From Mesorhizobium loti (GTDB lineage: Bacteria > Pseudomonadota > Alphaproteobacteria > Rhizobiales > Rhizobiaceae): a DNA stretch of 64,000 nucleotides. Of the stretch, positions 7,494 through 15,827 are shown piece after piece. Every line of letters starts with the position of its first letter. Position 1 is the stretch's first letter. The translations under genes were made by a program, and so were the position numbers. The DNA lies in NCBI RefSeq assembly GCF_002858745.1, contig NZ_PJRO01000004.1, forward strand, positions 124,001 to 188,000, written 5' to 3'. Under the pieces are notes generated by a model, which was given only the letters and a program-made list of their open reading frames with translations, was not told the origin of the DNA and searched no databases.

Positions 7494-8410
7494 GCCATGT
7501 TGTCCTTCGAGCCGGCCATGAACTGGATGAACACATCCTCCAGGCTGGTTTCACCGGGCGTCACCTTGACGCCGGGATGCGTTTTTTCGACATCGGCCAG
7601 TGCGTGCTTGAGCGCCACCGCGTCCGAACCCACGACATGCAGTGTCGCGCCGAACGGTGCCACCTGGTCGACGCCTGGTCTGCCTTCGAGAGCAGTCGTC
7701 ACGGTGTCGAGACGTGGGCCTTCGACAATGAAGGTGGTGAGGCCCGCATTCTCCACCACCTCCGCCACCGTGCCGGTCGCCAGCAGCTTGCCGTAGGAGA
7801 TGTAGGAGATGCGATGGCAGCGCTCGGCCTCGTCCATATAGTGGGTGGAAACCAGCACCGTGAGCCCGCCGCGCGCGAGATGGTGGATCTCGTCCCAGAA
7901 TTCGCGCCGGGCCTTGGGATCGACCCCGGCGGTCGGCTCGTCGAGCAGCAGCAGGCGCGGCTTGTGCATGATGCAGGCGGCGAGCGCCAGTCGTTGCTTC
8001 CAGCCGCCGGACAGCGTGCCGGCGAGCTGGTTGCGCCGGCTGGCCAGGCCTAGTTCTTCCAGCGTCCTGGTGACATGATCCTCTATCGGCCTCAGGCGAT
8101 AGAGGCGGGCGACGAATTCGAGGTTTTCGGCAATCGTCAGGTCCTCGTAGAACGAGAACTTCTGCGTCATGTAGCCGACCTCGTTCTTGATCTTCAGGCT
8201 CTCGGTTCTGAGGTCGTAGCCAAGCACCGTGCCTTCGCCTTCGTCTGGCGTCAAAAGCCCGCACATCATGCGGATGGTCGTGGTCTTGCCGGAGCCGTTG
8301 GGACCGAGGAAACCGACGATCTCACCCTCGGCCACGTTCATCGACACATGGTCGACGACGGTATGGTCGCCGAAGCGCTTGACCAGGTTTTTGACGTCGA
8401 TGGCGTTCAT
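7490..8410 (-). CDS. ABC exporter ATP-binding protein (YbhF-like)
   Basis: 306 residues with one nucleotide-binding domain. The Walker A is GPNGSGKTTT, the ABC signature reads LSGGWKQRL, the Walker B is [13 protein letters not shown] and the switch His is in LVSTHYMDEAERC. The C-terminal 80 residues form the extension usual in drug-export ATPases. It energises the permease at 6357 (four-base overlap). E. coli YbhF has two ATPase domains, while this protein has one. A small inverted-repeat element separates it from the HlyD gene upstream. Confidence 0.88.
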   Translation of the reverse strand: MNAIDVKNLVKRFGDHTVVDHVSMNVAEGEIVGFLGPNGSGKTTTIRMMCGLLTPDEGEGTVLGYDLRTESLKIKNEVGYMTQKFSFYEDLTIAENLEFVARLYRLRPIEDHVTRTLEELGLASRRNQLAGTLSGGWKQRLALAACIMHKPRLLLLDEPTAGVDPKARREFWDEIHHLARGGLTVLVSTHYMDEAERCHRISYISYGKLLATGTVAEVVENAGLTTFIVEGPRLDTVTTALEGRPGVDQVAPFGATLHVVGSDAVALKHALADVEKTHPGVKVTPGETSLEDVFIQFMAGSKDNMA

Positions 8411-8437
8411 GGAGCGCTGCCTCCGTCAGCGAGTGAG

Positions 8438-8551
8438 TAGGGAGTAGCGAATAGTGAGTAGGGGATGGCGAGGAGGGGCGAGCGGAGAACGGATCGGGTT
8501 CTCGACGGGATTAATTCTGCCATCTCGCTACTCACTATTCGCTACTCCCTA
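8438..8551. repeat. Small inverted-repeat element (23-bp arms)
   Basis: Perfect 23-bp inverted arms at 8438-8460 and 8529-8551 (core GGAGTAGCGAATAGTGAGTA) flank about 68 bp with no coding content. It lies inside the exporter operon, and its right arm encodes the last residues and stop of the HlyD gene. It looks like a non-autonomous palindromic element; transcribed, it would form a long hairpin between the HlyD and ATPase cistrons. Confidence 0.75.
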
Positions 8552-9501
8552 TTCGCTAGATCCACATCCACGATTTGCCCCGGCTGCAGTGGCCCGGCAT
8601 CACCCAGTGGCCGCGCCTCGACGAGGTAGACCAGCTTCTGGCGGTTCTCGAGCGAGTAGATGACCGGTGGCGTGAATTCGGGATCGGCGGAGACATAGCT
8701 GATACGGGCCTTGAGGTCCGGCGGACAGCCATCGCAGCGCACGGCAAGTTCGCCGCCAACTTTTACGCTGGAGAGGCTGGCTTCAGGCACATAGACGGTG
8801 AGCTTCACCGCGCCGTCCGGCAGCACTGAAAGCACCGGCGCGCTGGGGCCGGCAGTGTCGCCGGCGTGGCGGATGATATCGTCGACACGGCCGGCCGCAG
8901 GCGCGACAAGAGTGCGCTTGGAAAGTCGCCATTCCGCCTGATCCAGCGCAGTTCTCGCCTGTTTCACCTGGTTTTCGGCCGCCTTGATCGTCTCGGATCG
9001 CGCCGGCAGGTTGCCGACGGCCAGATTGGCGGTGGCCTGGCCGATGGCGGCCTCAGCGACCTCCGCCTGGGTCGCGGCGTCGTCATACTGCGCCTGGGTG
9101 GCGACCCCGCGCTTCAACAGGTCCTGTGTGCGGGCAAGCGTGCGCGCGGCATCGACCGCCTGTGCCTTGGCAGAGCGCAATGTGGCTTCCAGCACGGCGA
9201 TCTCTTCCGGCCGCTTGCCCACCTGCAGGTCGGCCAGTTGCGCTTCCGCCTGGGCGAGTGCCGCCTTGGCTTGCGTCACGGCGATTTCGGCGTCGGCCTT
9301 TTCCAGCGTGGCCACCGGCTGACCGGGCCCGACACGGTCGCCGCGCCTGGCTGAAACCGCTGTCACCTCGGCCACCTCGATGGGGGCAAGCAGCACGAAG
9401 TCACCCTCGACATAACCGACGGCGAGTGGTGCGGCCGCACCGCAGGCGGAAAACAGCTGCGCCGCCAGCGGTAGTGAACACAGGAAGCTCATCAACTTCA
9501 C
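8542..9501 (-). CDS. HlyD-family periplasmic adaptor of an ABC exporter (YbhG-like)
   Basis: 319 residues, ATG at 9501 with GGAGG five bases upstream. The N-terminus is a hydrophobic export signal containing FSACG, a weak lipobox. A biotinyl-lipoyl half (VLLAPIEVAEVTAVSARRGD) comes next, then a long Ala/Gln-rich coiled-coil hairpin (about 65-190), the second half-motif (RTLVAPAAGRVDDIIRHAGD) and a beta-barrel domain. It would bridge the ABC permease to an outer-membrane channel; no TolC-like gene is nearby. The final codons and the TAG stop lie within the right arm of the inverted-repeat element. Confidence 0.85.
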   Translation of the reverse strand: MKLMSFLCSLPLAAQLFSACGAAAPLAVGYVEGDFVLLAPIEVAEVTAVSARRGDRVGPGQPVATLEKADAEIAVTQAKAALAQAEAQLADLQVGKRPEEIAVLEATLRSAKAQAVDAARTLARTQDLLKRGVATQAQYDDAATQAEVAEAAIGQATANLAVGNLPARSETIKAAENQVKQARTALDQAEWRLSKRTLVAPAAGRVDDIIRHAGDTAGPSAPVLSVLPDGAVKLTVYVPEASLSSVKVGGELAVRCDGCPPDLKARISYVSADPEFTPPVIYSLENRQKLVYLVEARPLGDAGPLQPGQIVDVDLANRE

Positions 9502-9530
9502 CTCCAGCTATCGGTCCGGCCGATACGCTC

Positions 9531-10211
9531 TCATGTCTGTTTCTGGCGCACGCTCAGCATCGCATCGAGGTTGTTGTGCAGCGTGGCGAGGATCTTGCCG
9601 GCTTCGTCCTCTCCGATCCGCGTCCAGCCCATGCGGCGCAGCACCGGTTCGCGGCCGATGCGGAAGTAGACCGCCTGCCCGATCAGCGAGAAGATGGCGA
9701 GCCTGGTGCCTTCGCTTTCCGCCGGTTCGCCGGTGGCGCGCTCCCAGATGAAACAAAGCCTTTTGTGCGTCGGCTCGAACAGTCCAGTATAGATGCGGTC
9801 GAGCGTCGGAGTCGGATCGGCGAGTTCCCTCAGCATGAACTGGACAATTTCGCCAGCTTCGGGCTTGGCCACGATGAAGGCGACCATGCCTTGCAGCGTT
9901 GCCTTCAACTGCTCGCGCGCTGTTTCCGGCGTCAGGGTTGCAGGGTCGGGCCCGGCCACGCCGCCTACGGCCTGGTCGGCGATCGACTGGATCGTCTCGA
10001 CGATGTGGTCGGCGACGGCGGTACGCAGGCCTTCCTTGCCGCGGAAATGATAGGCGATCGACCCGATATTGGCCTTGGCAGCGGCGGCAATCTCCCGCGT
10101 AGAGGTGCCGTCATAGCCTTGCCGGCCGAACAGCTTGAGCGCAGCATGCACAAGTGCTGCCTTCGTCATGTCGGCTGGCGAGGGGGGTGGTTTTGATGGT
10201 AAAATTGTCAT
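9531..10211 (-). CDS. TetR-family regulator, CecR-like
   Basis: 226 residues; a second Met 14 codons in is an alternative start. The TetR HTH spans roughly residues 15-65 (ALKLFGRQGYDGTSTREIAA, then ANIGSIAYHFRGKEGL). The C-terminal ligand domain (about 90-220) resembles that of E. coli CecR (YbiH), which represses an HlyD-ABC exporter. It is the first gene of the same transcription unit as the HlyD, ATPase and permease genes, 29 bases before the HlyD start. The palindrome at 10220-10241 just upstream is a likely operator, giving autorepression of the whole operon. Confidence 0.82.
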   Translation of the reverse strand: MTILPSKPPPSPADMTKAALVHAALKLFGRQGYDGTSTREIAAAAKANIGSIAYHFRGKEGLRTAVADHIVETIQSIADQAVGGVAGPDPATLTPETAREQLKATLQGMVAFIVAKPEAGEIVQFMLRELADPTPTLDRIYTGLFEPTHKRLCFIWERATGEPAESEGTRLAIFSLIGQAVYFRIGREPVLRRMGWTRIGEDEAGKILATLHNNLDAMLSVRQKQT

Positions 10212-10219
10212 CGGCGTAA

Positions 10220-10241
10220 TTTAATCAATCGAATGATTAAA
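10220..10241. promoter_or_regulatory. Palindromic operator upstream of the TetR/exporter operon
   Basis: TTTAATCA-ATCGAA-TGATTAAA is a perfect inverted repeat with 8-bp arms, eight bases before the TetR start. It has the size and position of a TetR-family autorepression site. It also lies 20 bp from the 3-prime end of the LysR gene. Confidence 0.7.
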
Positions 10242-10260
10242 GTAAAGCCAGTGCTGTTGC

Positions 10261-11169
10261 CTATGAGGTGAATGGAGAAGGGGTTTGCAGTCCCTCGAGC
10301 AACGCATCACGAAAGACCGCAATCGGACGGGCGAGCCGGCCGGCAGGCGGGCGATGCAGCATCCATGCGCGCACCTGCGGGCGAAAGTCCCGGACCTCGA
10401 TGATTTCGACGCGGTCTTGCCACGGGCTTCCGGCCAGAGCGGCTGGTGTGACGATACCGATGCCATGGCCACGCGCCACCAATGACAAACGCAGATCTGC
10501 GCTTAAGGCCTCCACGCCGACATTGAAGGGCAGCCGCGCTGCCTCGAACTGGCGGCGGATGAAGGCGCGAAAACCACATCCGGTCTCGTTCATCACCCAG
10601 GGAAATTTTGACAGGTCTTCCAGGCTCGCCGGCTTTGGCAATTGAAGGTCTGTGGCCGCGACGAGCAACACGGACTGCGTTCCAAGATCCTCGCTGACGA
10701 GTTCGTCTGGCGGCTGAAGGCCGTCTGCAAGACAAAGCGCTGCTGCGTCGAGTTCGCTGCGCAGGACCTGTTCCATCAGGCGCGGCGACCAGCCAGAGGT
10801 GATGCGCAGCGTCATCTTAGGGAAATCGGTCCGTAGCCGCTCCACCGGAAAGGCGAGCGCGGCATCGGAGAGATAAGGCATGATGCCGAGCCTGAATTCG
10901 CCCCCGATATCTCCGACCGGTGAAACGCCGGCCTTCAGATCGTCCAGCGAGCGCAGCACGCGGCGGCCATGTTCATAAGCCTCCCGGCCGGCAGCCGTCG
11001 GTTTGAATGGCTTCGACTGTCGATCGAGCAGCGTGGTCTTCAGCCTGTCTTCGAGGTTCTGGATGCGTCGCGTCACCCCCGGTTGGGTCAGGTTCAGCCG
11101 CGCCGAGGCTCCAACGATGGAGCCTGTCTCGACAACGGCGACGAAAGCCTCGAGATCATGAATATTCAT
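10261..11169 (-). CDS. LysR-family transcriptional regulator
   Basis: 302 residues. The N-terminal winged HTH is standard (DLEAFVAVVETGSIVGASAR, then GVTRRIQNLEDRLKTTLLDR). A periplasmic-binding-protein-like effector domain covers about 90-295. It is divergent from the MFS transporter at 11271 with about 100 bp between starts, the classical layout in which the regulator controls the neighbour in response to its substrate. The effector is unknown. Confidence 0.88.
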   Translation of the reverse strand: MNIHDLEAFVAVVETGSIVGASARLNLTQPGVTRRIQNLEDRLKTTLLDRQSKPFKPTAAGREAYEHGRRVLRSLDDLKAGVSPVGDIGGEFRLGIMPYLSDAALAFPVERLRTDFPKMTLRITSGWSPRLMEQVLRSELDAAALCLADGLQPPDELVSEDLGTQSVLLVAATDLQLPKPASLEDLSKFPWVMNETGCGFRAFIRRQFEAARLPFNVGVEALSADLRLSLVARGHGIGIVTPAALAGSPWQDRVEIIEVRDFRPQVRAWMLHRPPAGRLARPIAVFRDALLEGLQTPSPFTS

Positions 11170-11180
11170 GCGAAACTCGC

Positions 11181-11191
11181 ATAATCATTAT
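11181..11191. promoter_or_regulatory. Candidate LysR-type operator in the LysR/MFS intergenic region
   Basis: A short perfect palindrome, ATAAT-C-ATTAT, 12 bases upstream of the LysR start in an AT-rich stretch shared with the MFS promoter. Its position fits autoregulation, but the motif is too short to be certain. Confidence 0.35.
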
Positions 11192-11270
11192 TGTGTATTT
11201 TAATTTGTATCATGATGATGACTACGAATAAAGCTCTCCTTCGTTATGCGGGTTCGTAAGGAGCGCTTGC

Positions 11271-12494
11271 ATGTCCACCAACGTCACAAACACGGCTTGC
11301 GGCGTGTCAAACCCAGGTTCCATCACTGGCTGGCAGGTATCACTCTTCGCGGTTGCCGTCGGCGTGATCGTGACGAACCTCTTCGCCCCGCAAACGCTTG
11401 TCGGACTGATCGGCCCTGCCTTCGGGTTTGGGACCGGGACGGGTGGATTGGTGGCGATGGCGACCTTGCTCGGTTATGCGGCGGGATTGTTCTTTCTGGT
11501 TCCTTTGGCTGACCTTCTGGAAAACCGCGCGCTTGTGCTGCGCATGCTGGGCTGCGCCGTGTTGGCTGCGGTAGCGGCGACGCTTGCACCCAATGCCGGC
11601 CTGCTGATGGCTATTCTTTTCGTTCTCGGCTCCGCCTGCTCGGCGATCCAGATATTGGTGCCCATCGCCGCGTCCATGGCTGAGCCGGCGCGACGCGGCC
11701 GCGTCATTGGTGATGTGATGAGCGGCCTGATGGTCGGCATACTGCTGGCGCGTCCCGCTGCCAGCCTGATTGCCGATGCCTTCGGCTGGCGGGCCTTCTA
11801 TGGCGGCAGTGCCATGGCGATGCTGCTGCTCGGTGCGGTTCTGGCGATGCGGCTGCCCCAGCGGCGGCCTGCCGCCGATACCAGGTATCCGGCACTGGTT
11901 GGCTCGCTTTGGAACCTGCTGCGTTGCGAACCCGAATTGCGGCGCCATTCCTTGACCGCCAGCCTCTCCATGGCGGCGTTCAGCCTGTTCTGGACATCGG
12001 TGGCGCTCCGGCTTGCCGAGCCACCTTTCGATCTCGGCCAGCGCGGCATCGCCCTCTTTGCCCTTGCTGGCGCCGGCGGTGCGGTCGTGACGCCGCTGTT
12101 CGGCCGCGCCGGCGATCGTGGCTGGACGCGGGCAGGGACCATCCTTTCGCACTGTTTTATGATTGTCGCCTTTGCCCTTTCTGCCTGGGCGGGACTTGCC
12201 CGATCCGGATCCTGGCTCGTGCCACTCCTGCTGCTGGGGGGCAGCGCTGTCCTGCTCGATGTTGGTGTCACGGGCGATCAGACGCTGGGGCGGCGCGTGA
12301 TCAATCTTCTGCAGCCGGAAGCGCGTGGCCGTCTCAACGGCCTGTTTGTCGGTCTGTTTTTCCTGGGCGGCGCTGCCGGCTCGGCAATGGCCGGTATTGC
12401 CTGGGCGTGGGCCGGCTGGCCGGCAGTTTGCGTCATTGGTGTCGCCATCGCCGTGGCCGCGCTTGCTGTGGATTGCCTTTTCCGGGCTCAGTAG
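11271..12494 (+). CDS. Major facilitator superfamily transporter
   Basis: 407 residues with about twelve predicted membrane spans and no large loops. The N-terminal half contains a PLADLLENR loop, equivalent to the motif A region between helices 2 and 3, and a PARRGRVIGDVMSG segment after helix 4. This layout is usual for drug/proton antiporters of the DHA1 type and for sugar-efflux-like members; the substrate cannot be read. The ATG lies downstream of a GTAAGGAG ribosome site. Control by the divergent LysR protein is likely. Confidence 0.82.
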   Translation: MSTNVTNTACGVSNPGSITGWQVSLFAVAVGVIVTNLFAPQTLVGLIGPAFGFGTGTGGLVAMATLLGYAAGLFFLVPLADLLENRALVLRMLGCAVLAAVAATLAPNAGLLMAILFVLGSACSAIQILVPIAASMAEPARRGRVIGDVMSGLMVGILLARPAASLIADAFGWRAFYGGSAMAMLLLGAVLAMRLPQRRPAADTRYPALVGSLWNLLRCEPELRRHSLTASLSMAAFSLFWTSVALRLAEPPFDLGQRGIALFALAGAGGAVVTPLFGRAGDRGWTRAGTILSHCFMIVAFALSAWAGLARSGSWLVPLLLLGGSAVLLDVGVTGDQTLGRRVINLLQPEARGRLNGLFVGLFFLGGAAGSAMAGIAWAWAGWPAVCVIGVAIAVAALAVDCLFRAQ

Positions 12495-12576
12495 CGGCGG
12501 GCGGTTCGCAGCGTATACCACGCCAGCCTGCAATTGCGGTTGATTTGCAGCCGCTGCCGCGCTTTATTCCCTGCCG

Positions 12577-13050
12577 ATGGCCAAGGAAGTCGAACGCAAG
12601 TTTCTGGTAAGGGACGAGGGTTGGCGCAAGGCGGTGGAGCGCAGCGTCGCGATCACCCAGTTTTATCTGGCCATTTCCTCGGAGCGGTCGATCCGTATGC
12701 GTATCAGCGACGGCAAGGCCGCAAGGCTGACGTTGAAGTTTGGATCCGACTTGAGGGTGCGCGACGAGTTCGAATACGCCGTGCCGCTTGCTGACGCGCG
12801 CGAGATGATGGCATTCGCGATCGGCAACATCATCCGCAAGACCCGCCATTACATTCGCCATTGCGGCTACATCTACGAAGTCGACGTCTTCAACGATGTG
12901 CTGGACGGGCTCGTGGTGGCCGAACTCGAAACACGCGACAGCGTGCCGGATGCCCTGCTCCCCGCCTGGCTTGGGCGCGAGGTGACTGGCGAATTGCGTT
13001 TCTCCAATGCATCGCTGGCGCTGAACGGTTTTCCGGAACTGGTGCCATGA
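12577..13050 (+). CDS. CYTH domain protein (triphosphate tunnel family)
   Basis: 157 residues starting MAKEVERKFLV, which carries the ExExK signature of CYTH domains at residues 4-8. Further basic and acidic strands (RMRISDGKAARLTLKFG; YEVDVFNDVLDGLVVAELE) supply the charged tunnel. Family members hydrolyse inorganic triphosphate or thiamine triphosphate, or bind polyphosphate, using a divalent metal. Its stop overlaps the start of the CHAD gene by four bases. CYTH and CHAD are frequent partners, fused or adjacent, so a polyphosphate-linked role is likely. Confidence 0.88.
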   Translation: MAKEVERKFLVRDEGWRKAVERSVAITQFYLAISSERSIRMRISDGKAARLTLKFGSDLRVRDEFEYAVPLADAREMMAFAIGNIIRKTRHYIRHCGYIYEVDVFNDVLDGLVVAELETRDSVPDALLPAWLGREVTGELRFSNASLALNGFPELVP

Positions 13051-13976
13051 GCGCGCAGCTCGACGCCAACCTATCTCTTGCGAACGACGCCATGCGCCTG
13101 CTGCGCCAGGATGTGAATCTGGCGCTGGATCATCTGGCGCGGGCGCATGCCGAGCCGGAGGAACATCTGCACAAGTGCAGGCGTCGGCTGAAAGCGGTGC
13201 GGGCACTGCTGCGCCTCGTGCGGCCCGGCGACGAGACCTTCTTCAGGGCGGAGAATGCGCGCTATCGTGATGTGTCGGCGAGCCTGGCAGGACCGCGCGA
13301 AGCAACCGCGCTGATCGAAACGATCGACCGGCTCAGCGCAGCGTATCCACGTCATGCCGATCTCTATGTCGGTCTTCGTGCCGGGTTGGTCGAGCGCCGC
13401 GCCGCCACCATGAGCGACATCACCGCCTTCGCTTCCGTCGTCGATGCGGCCACGGCCACGTGTCGCCAAGGGTTGTTGAGGGTCGGTGCACTGTCCCTGC
13501 CGGCCGATCCCAACGCTTCGGCGGTAATCGTTGCCGAGGGGGTGCGAACCGGGCTGGAGCGCGCCAAGAAAGCACTCGCCAAAGCCCATTCACACGGCAA
13601 GGAGGAGGATTTCCACGACTTGCGCAAGGCCGTCAAAGTTCACGCAGCCCAGTTCGACCTGCTGGGTAAGCTTTGGCCAGACAAGACACGTCGCAAGGCG
13701 CTGGACAGGCTCGGCGGCAAGCTCGGTGAACTGAATGACCTCGCTGTCCTCGACACGCTTCTGAAAAAGGACTCGCAAGCTTTGGTGATTACGCCGGAAA
13801 CACGAGTGGTCGTTGAAAAGGATATGAAGCGCGAAGCCAAGCGATTGCGCAAGGAATGCCTCGCTCCGGCGACGGAACTCTTCGACAAGGACTGGAAACG
13901 CAAGATCGCGAAACTGACCGGCAGGTTGCGGCTGCAGTTCGCTACGGTCACAACCACCGCGTTCTGGGCGGCCTGA
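13047..13976 (+). CDS. CHAD domain protein
   Basis: 309 residues from the ATG at 13047, inside the stop of the CYTH gene. It is almost entirely helical and rich in Lys, Arg and His. The two CHAD half-repeats are visible as EEHLHKCRRRLKAVRALLRL (about 33-52) and EEDFHDLRKAVKVHAAQFDL (about 190-209). CHAD domains bind polyphosphate through these conserved basic residues and localise proteins to polyphosphate granules. Coupled translation with the CYTH protein suggests the two act together. Confidence 0.87.
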   Translation: MSAQLDANLSLANDAMRLLRQDVNLALDHLARAHAEPEEHLHKCRRRLKAVRALLRLVRPGDETFFRAENARYRDVSASLAGPREATALIETIDRLSAAYPRHADLYVGLRAGLVERRAATMSDITAFASVVDAATATCRQGLLRVGALSLPADPNASAVIVAEGVRTGLERAKKALAKAHSHGKEEDFHDLRKAVKVHAAQFDLLGKLWPDKTRRKALDRLGGKLGELNDLAVLDTLLKKDSQALVITPETRVVVEKDMKREAKRLRKECLAPATELFDKDWKRKIAKLTGRLRLQFATVTTTAFWAA

Positions 13977-13979
13977 AGC

Positions 13980-14855
13980 TTACAATTCCACATCCGCCAG
14001 CTTGTCTGGATTGCGCACCACATAGACGCCCGAAATCGCGCCGCGCTCGTCAAGCTCGAAGCTCATCGTCTGCTCGATCTTGCCAGCGATGGTGACGACA
14101 AGCCCCGGCGCGCCATTGATGACGGCAGGCGCCACCATGGTGTGCACGGGGTCCGGGTTCTTGCGTGCCACGCCAAGCATGAATTTTGCCACTGCATCGC
14201 TGCCCGACAGCACGTTGATCGCTGCCAGAACTTTGCCACCGCCGTCGGAGACATACTCGACATCGGCCGCCAGCAATGCCTTCAATGGCTCGATGTCGCC
14301 ACTGCTGATCGCCCTCTCGAACACGGCGACAAAACGCGCCACGTCTTCATCCGAGGCTGGGAAACGGCTCTGCTCCTGCCTGAGCATCTTGCGTGCGCGC
14401 GATGCCATCTGCCGACAGGCTGCCGGGGTGCGTTTCAGCGTCTCGGCGATCTCTTCGAACGGCACGTCGTAGAGATCGTGCAGGAAGAGCGCCGCCCGTT
14501 CCAGCGGCGACAACCGCTCCAGCGCCCGCATCACCGAGAACGAGATGTCGAGCGCTGCGTCATTGATATCGGGTTCAACCGCGCCGGCCCGTTCCACGAT
14601 CGGCTCCGGCAGCCAGGGGCCGACATAGGTCTCACGGCGCGCTTGCGCCGAACGCAGCCGGTCGAGGCAGAGATTGGTGACAATGCGCGAGAGCAGCCTC
14701 GGTGCATCCTCCGGCTCGTCGGCTCCGGCAAAGCGCAGCCAGGCCTCCTGCAAGATATCTTCCGCCTCGCTTGCCGAACCGAGGTAGCGGTAGGCAAGCC
14801 GGGTCAATCGATGGCGTTCGCCGAGATAGGCGGTGAGCCGGGGGCTTTCAGCCAT
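13980..14855 (-). CDS. ECF41-family RNA polymerase sigma factor with SnoaL-like C-terminal domain
   Basis: 291 residues. Sigma region 2 covers about 5-75 and region 4 about 105-165 (FEEIAETLKRTPAACRQMAS). All ECF41 hallmarks are present: the linker motif WLPEP (81-85), then a C-terminal NTF2/SnoaL-like domain with DGGGK (204-208) and NPDKL (282-286). In this group the fused C-terminal domain regulates sigma activity in place of an anti-sigma factor. Its start overlaps the end of the carboxymuconolactone decarboxylase-like gene by eight bases. It is the last gene of a three-gene operon whose promoter region carries the ECF41 recognition motif, so autoregulation is expected. Confidence 0.92.
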   Translation of the reverse strand: MAESPRLTAYLGERHRLTRLAYRYLGSASEAEDILQEAWLRFAGADEPEDAPRLLSRIVTNLCLDRLRSAQARRETYVGPWLPEPIVERAGAVEPDINDAALDISFSVMRALERLSPLERAALFLHDLYDVPFEEIAETLKRTPAACRQMASRARKMLRQEQSRFPASDEDVARFVAVFERAISSGDIEPLKALLAADVEYVSDGGGKVLAAINVLSGSDAVAKFMLGVARKNPDPVHTMVAPAVINGAPGLVVTIAGKIEQTMSFELDERGAISGVYVVRNPDKLADVEL

Positions 14856-15408
14856 CGATCATCTCGCGCATTGTCTCCTCTTTGGCCTCGCCGGCCAGCC
14901 AGGCCAGAACCGGCTCGCAGGCATTGCCATGGCCGAGCCCGCGCTTGAGCAGTGGGTAGAAGGAGCCTGAAACCGTGGCGGCGGCAAGCCCGGCAACGCC
15001 GCCCTTGCCCCAGTGCGCCTCGCAGGCTGCGAGGATATTCGGCAAAGCCGGGTCATTGGCCAGTACGGCTTCGGCATAGTGGCGGGCGAGCGCCATGTCA
15101 CGCGGAGCGGTTTCCGCACCATTCAGAAGCATGGCGCGGATGTCACGCATCGACACGCCCGCCTCGCGGGCCATGGCAATGGTGAGCCTGAGGCACGAGC
15201 CGCAATCGGTCTGCCGTGCTGCAGTGATCTTCGCAGCGAAATAGGGGGCGGCTTCCAGCCCGAAACGATGGCCGGTGAAGGACGAGACCAGCGCCAATTT
15301 GAATGCGCCGGTGGTGTCGGCATCGGCGAGCTCCGTCAGATAGCTGGTGTCGTAACCGTGGCGTTCGCCGAATTTGCGGAAGGCGCGTTTGAGCAACATG
15401 GCAAGCAT
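14848..15408 (-). CDS. Carboxymuconolactone decarboxylase/AhpD-like protein
   Basis: 186 residues. The CxxC motif CGSC (69-72) in ARQTDCGSCLRLTIAM is that of AhpD-like thiol peroxidase/reductase proteins of the carboxymuconolactone decarboxylase superfamily. ECF41 sigma genes are usually linked to a carboxymuconolactone decarboxylase, oxidoreductase or epimerase gene, and this is the expected partner. A role in thiol redox chemistry is likely; the substrate is unknown. Its start shares a base with the stop of the upstream membrane gene. Confidence 0.82.
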   Translation of the reverse strand: MLAMLLKRAFRKFGERHGYDTSYLTELADADTTGAFKLALVSSFTGHRFGLEAAPYFAAKITAARQTDCGSCLRLTIAMAREAGVSMRDIRAMLLNGAETAPRDMALARHYAEAVLANDPALPNILAACEAHWGKGGVAGLAAATVSGSFYPLLKRGLGHGNACEPVLAWLAGEAKEETMREMIDG

Positions 15409-15779
15409 CAGGCGGTCCTCCTTTCGGGAGTGATGAGCGCGGCAAGAGGCAGCAATCCCGGCAGGGCGATCAAAATGACATCACGCAACGCATCCATCGG
15501 CGAGGTGCCGTGCAGCAGTTCGGCGAGATGCAGCAGGGCATGGCCGCCGAGGAAGATGCAGGCAATGAGGATCACTCGTCGATCGTGCTTGAAGGCGCCG
15601 ATGAACAGCCCGAAGCCAGCCGCAATGAAAGCGAGCCCGATGTCGCGGATGAAATGCAGATTGGCGGGACCGGTTTCGGTCACATCCGGAATTGAGCCAT
15701 ACCAGAGTGTTGGTGCGGCCAGCATGAAGATGCCGTTGGCGCTCTGGTAGAAGCCGATGAGAATGAGCAAGGTTCGCAT
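15408..15779 (-). CDS. Small four-helix membrane protein
   Basis: 123 residues with four hydrophobic stretches (LLILIGFYQSANGIFMLA near the start, then segments around 45-60, 68-84 and 98-115). A short polar loop holds PANLHFIRDIG. It is the first gene of the ECF41 operon, with a GAGGAG ribosome site and the sigma-type promoter motif directly upstream. No characterised family recognised. It could be the membrane target or sensor of the ECF41 circuit, which is inference from position only. Confidence 0.65.
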   Translation of the reverse strand: MRTLLILIGFYQSANGIFMLAAPTLWYGSIPDVTETGPANLHFIRDIGLAFIAAGFGLFIGAFKHDRRVILIACIFLGGHALLHLAELLHGTSPMDALRDVILIALPGLLPLAALITPERRTA

Positions 15780-15800
15780 GTCGTTTTCTCCTCGGCCTTT

Positions 15801-15827
15801 GACGAGACAGGCCGGGGAGGTGTGACA
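15801..15827 (-). promoter_or_regulatory. Predicted ECF41-dependent promoter
   Basis: Read on the minus strand, TGTCACA (15827-15821), a 16-base spacer and CGTC (15804-15801) match the -35/-10 motif reported for ECF41 sigma factors. The ATG of the first operon gene is about 20 bases further on, leaving a short leader with a GAGGAG site. The -35 begins right next to the SulP stop codon. Confidence 0.8.
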
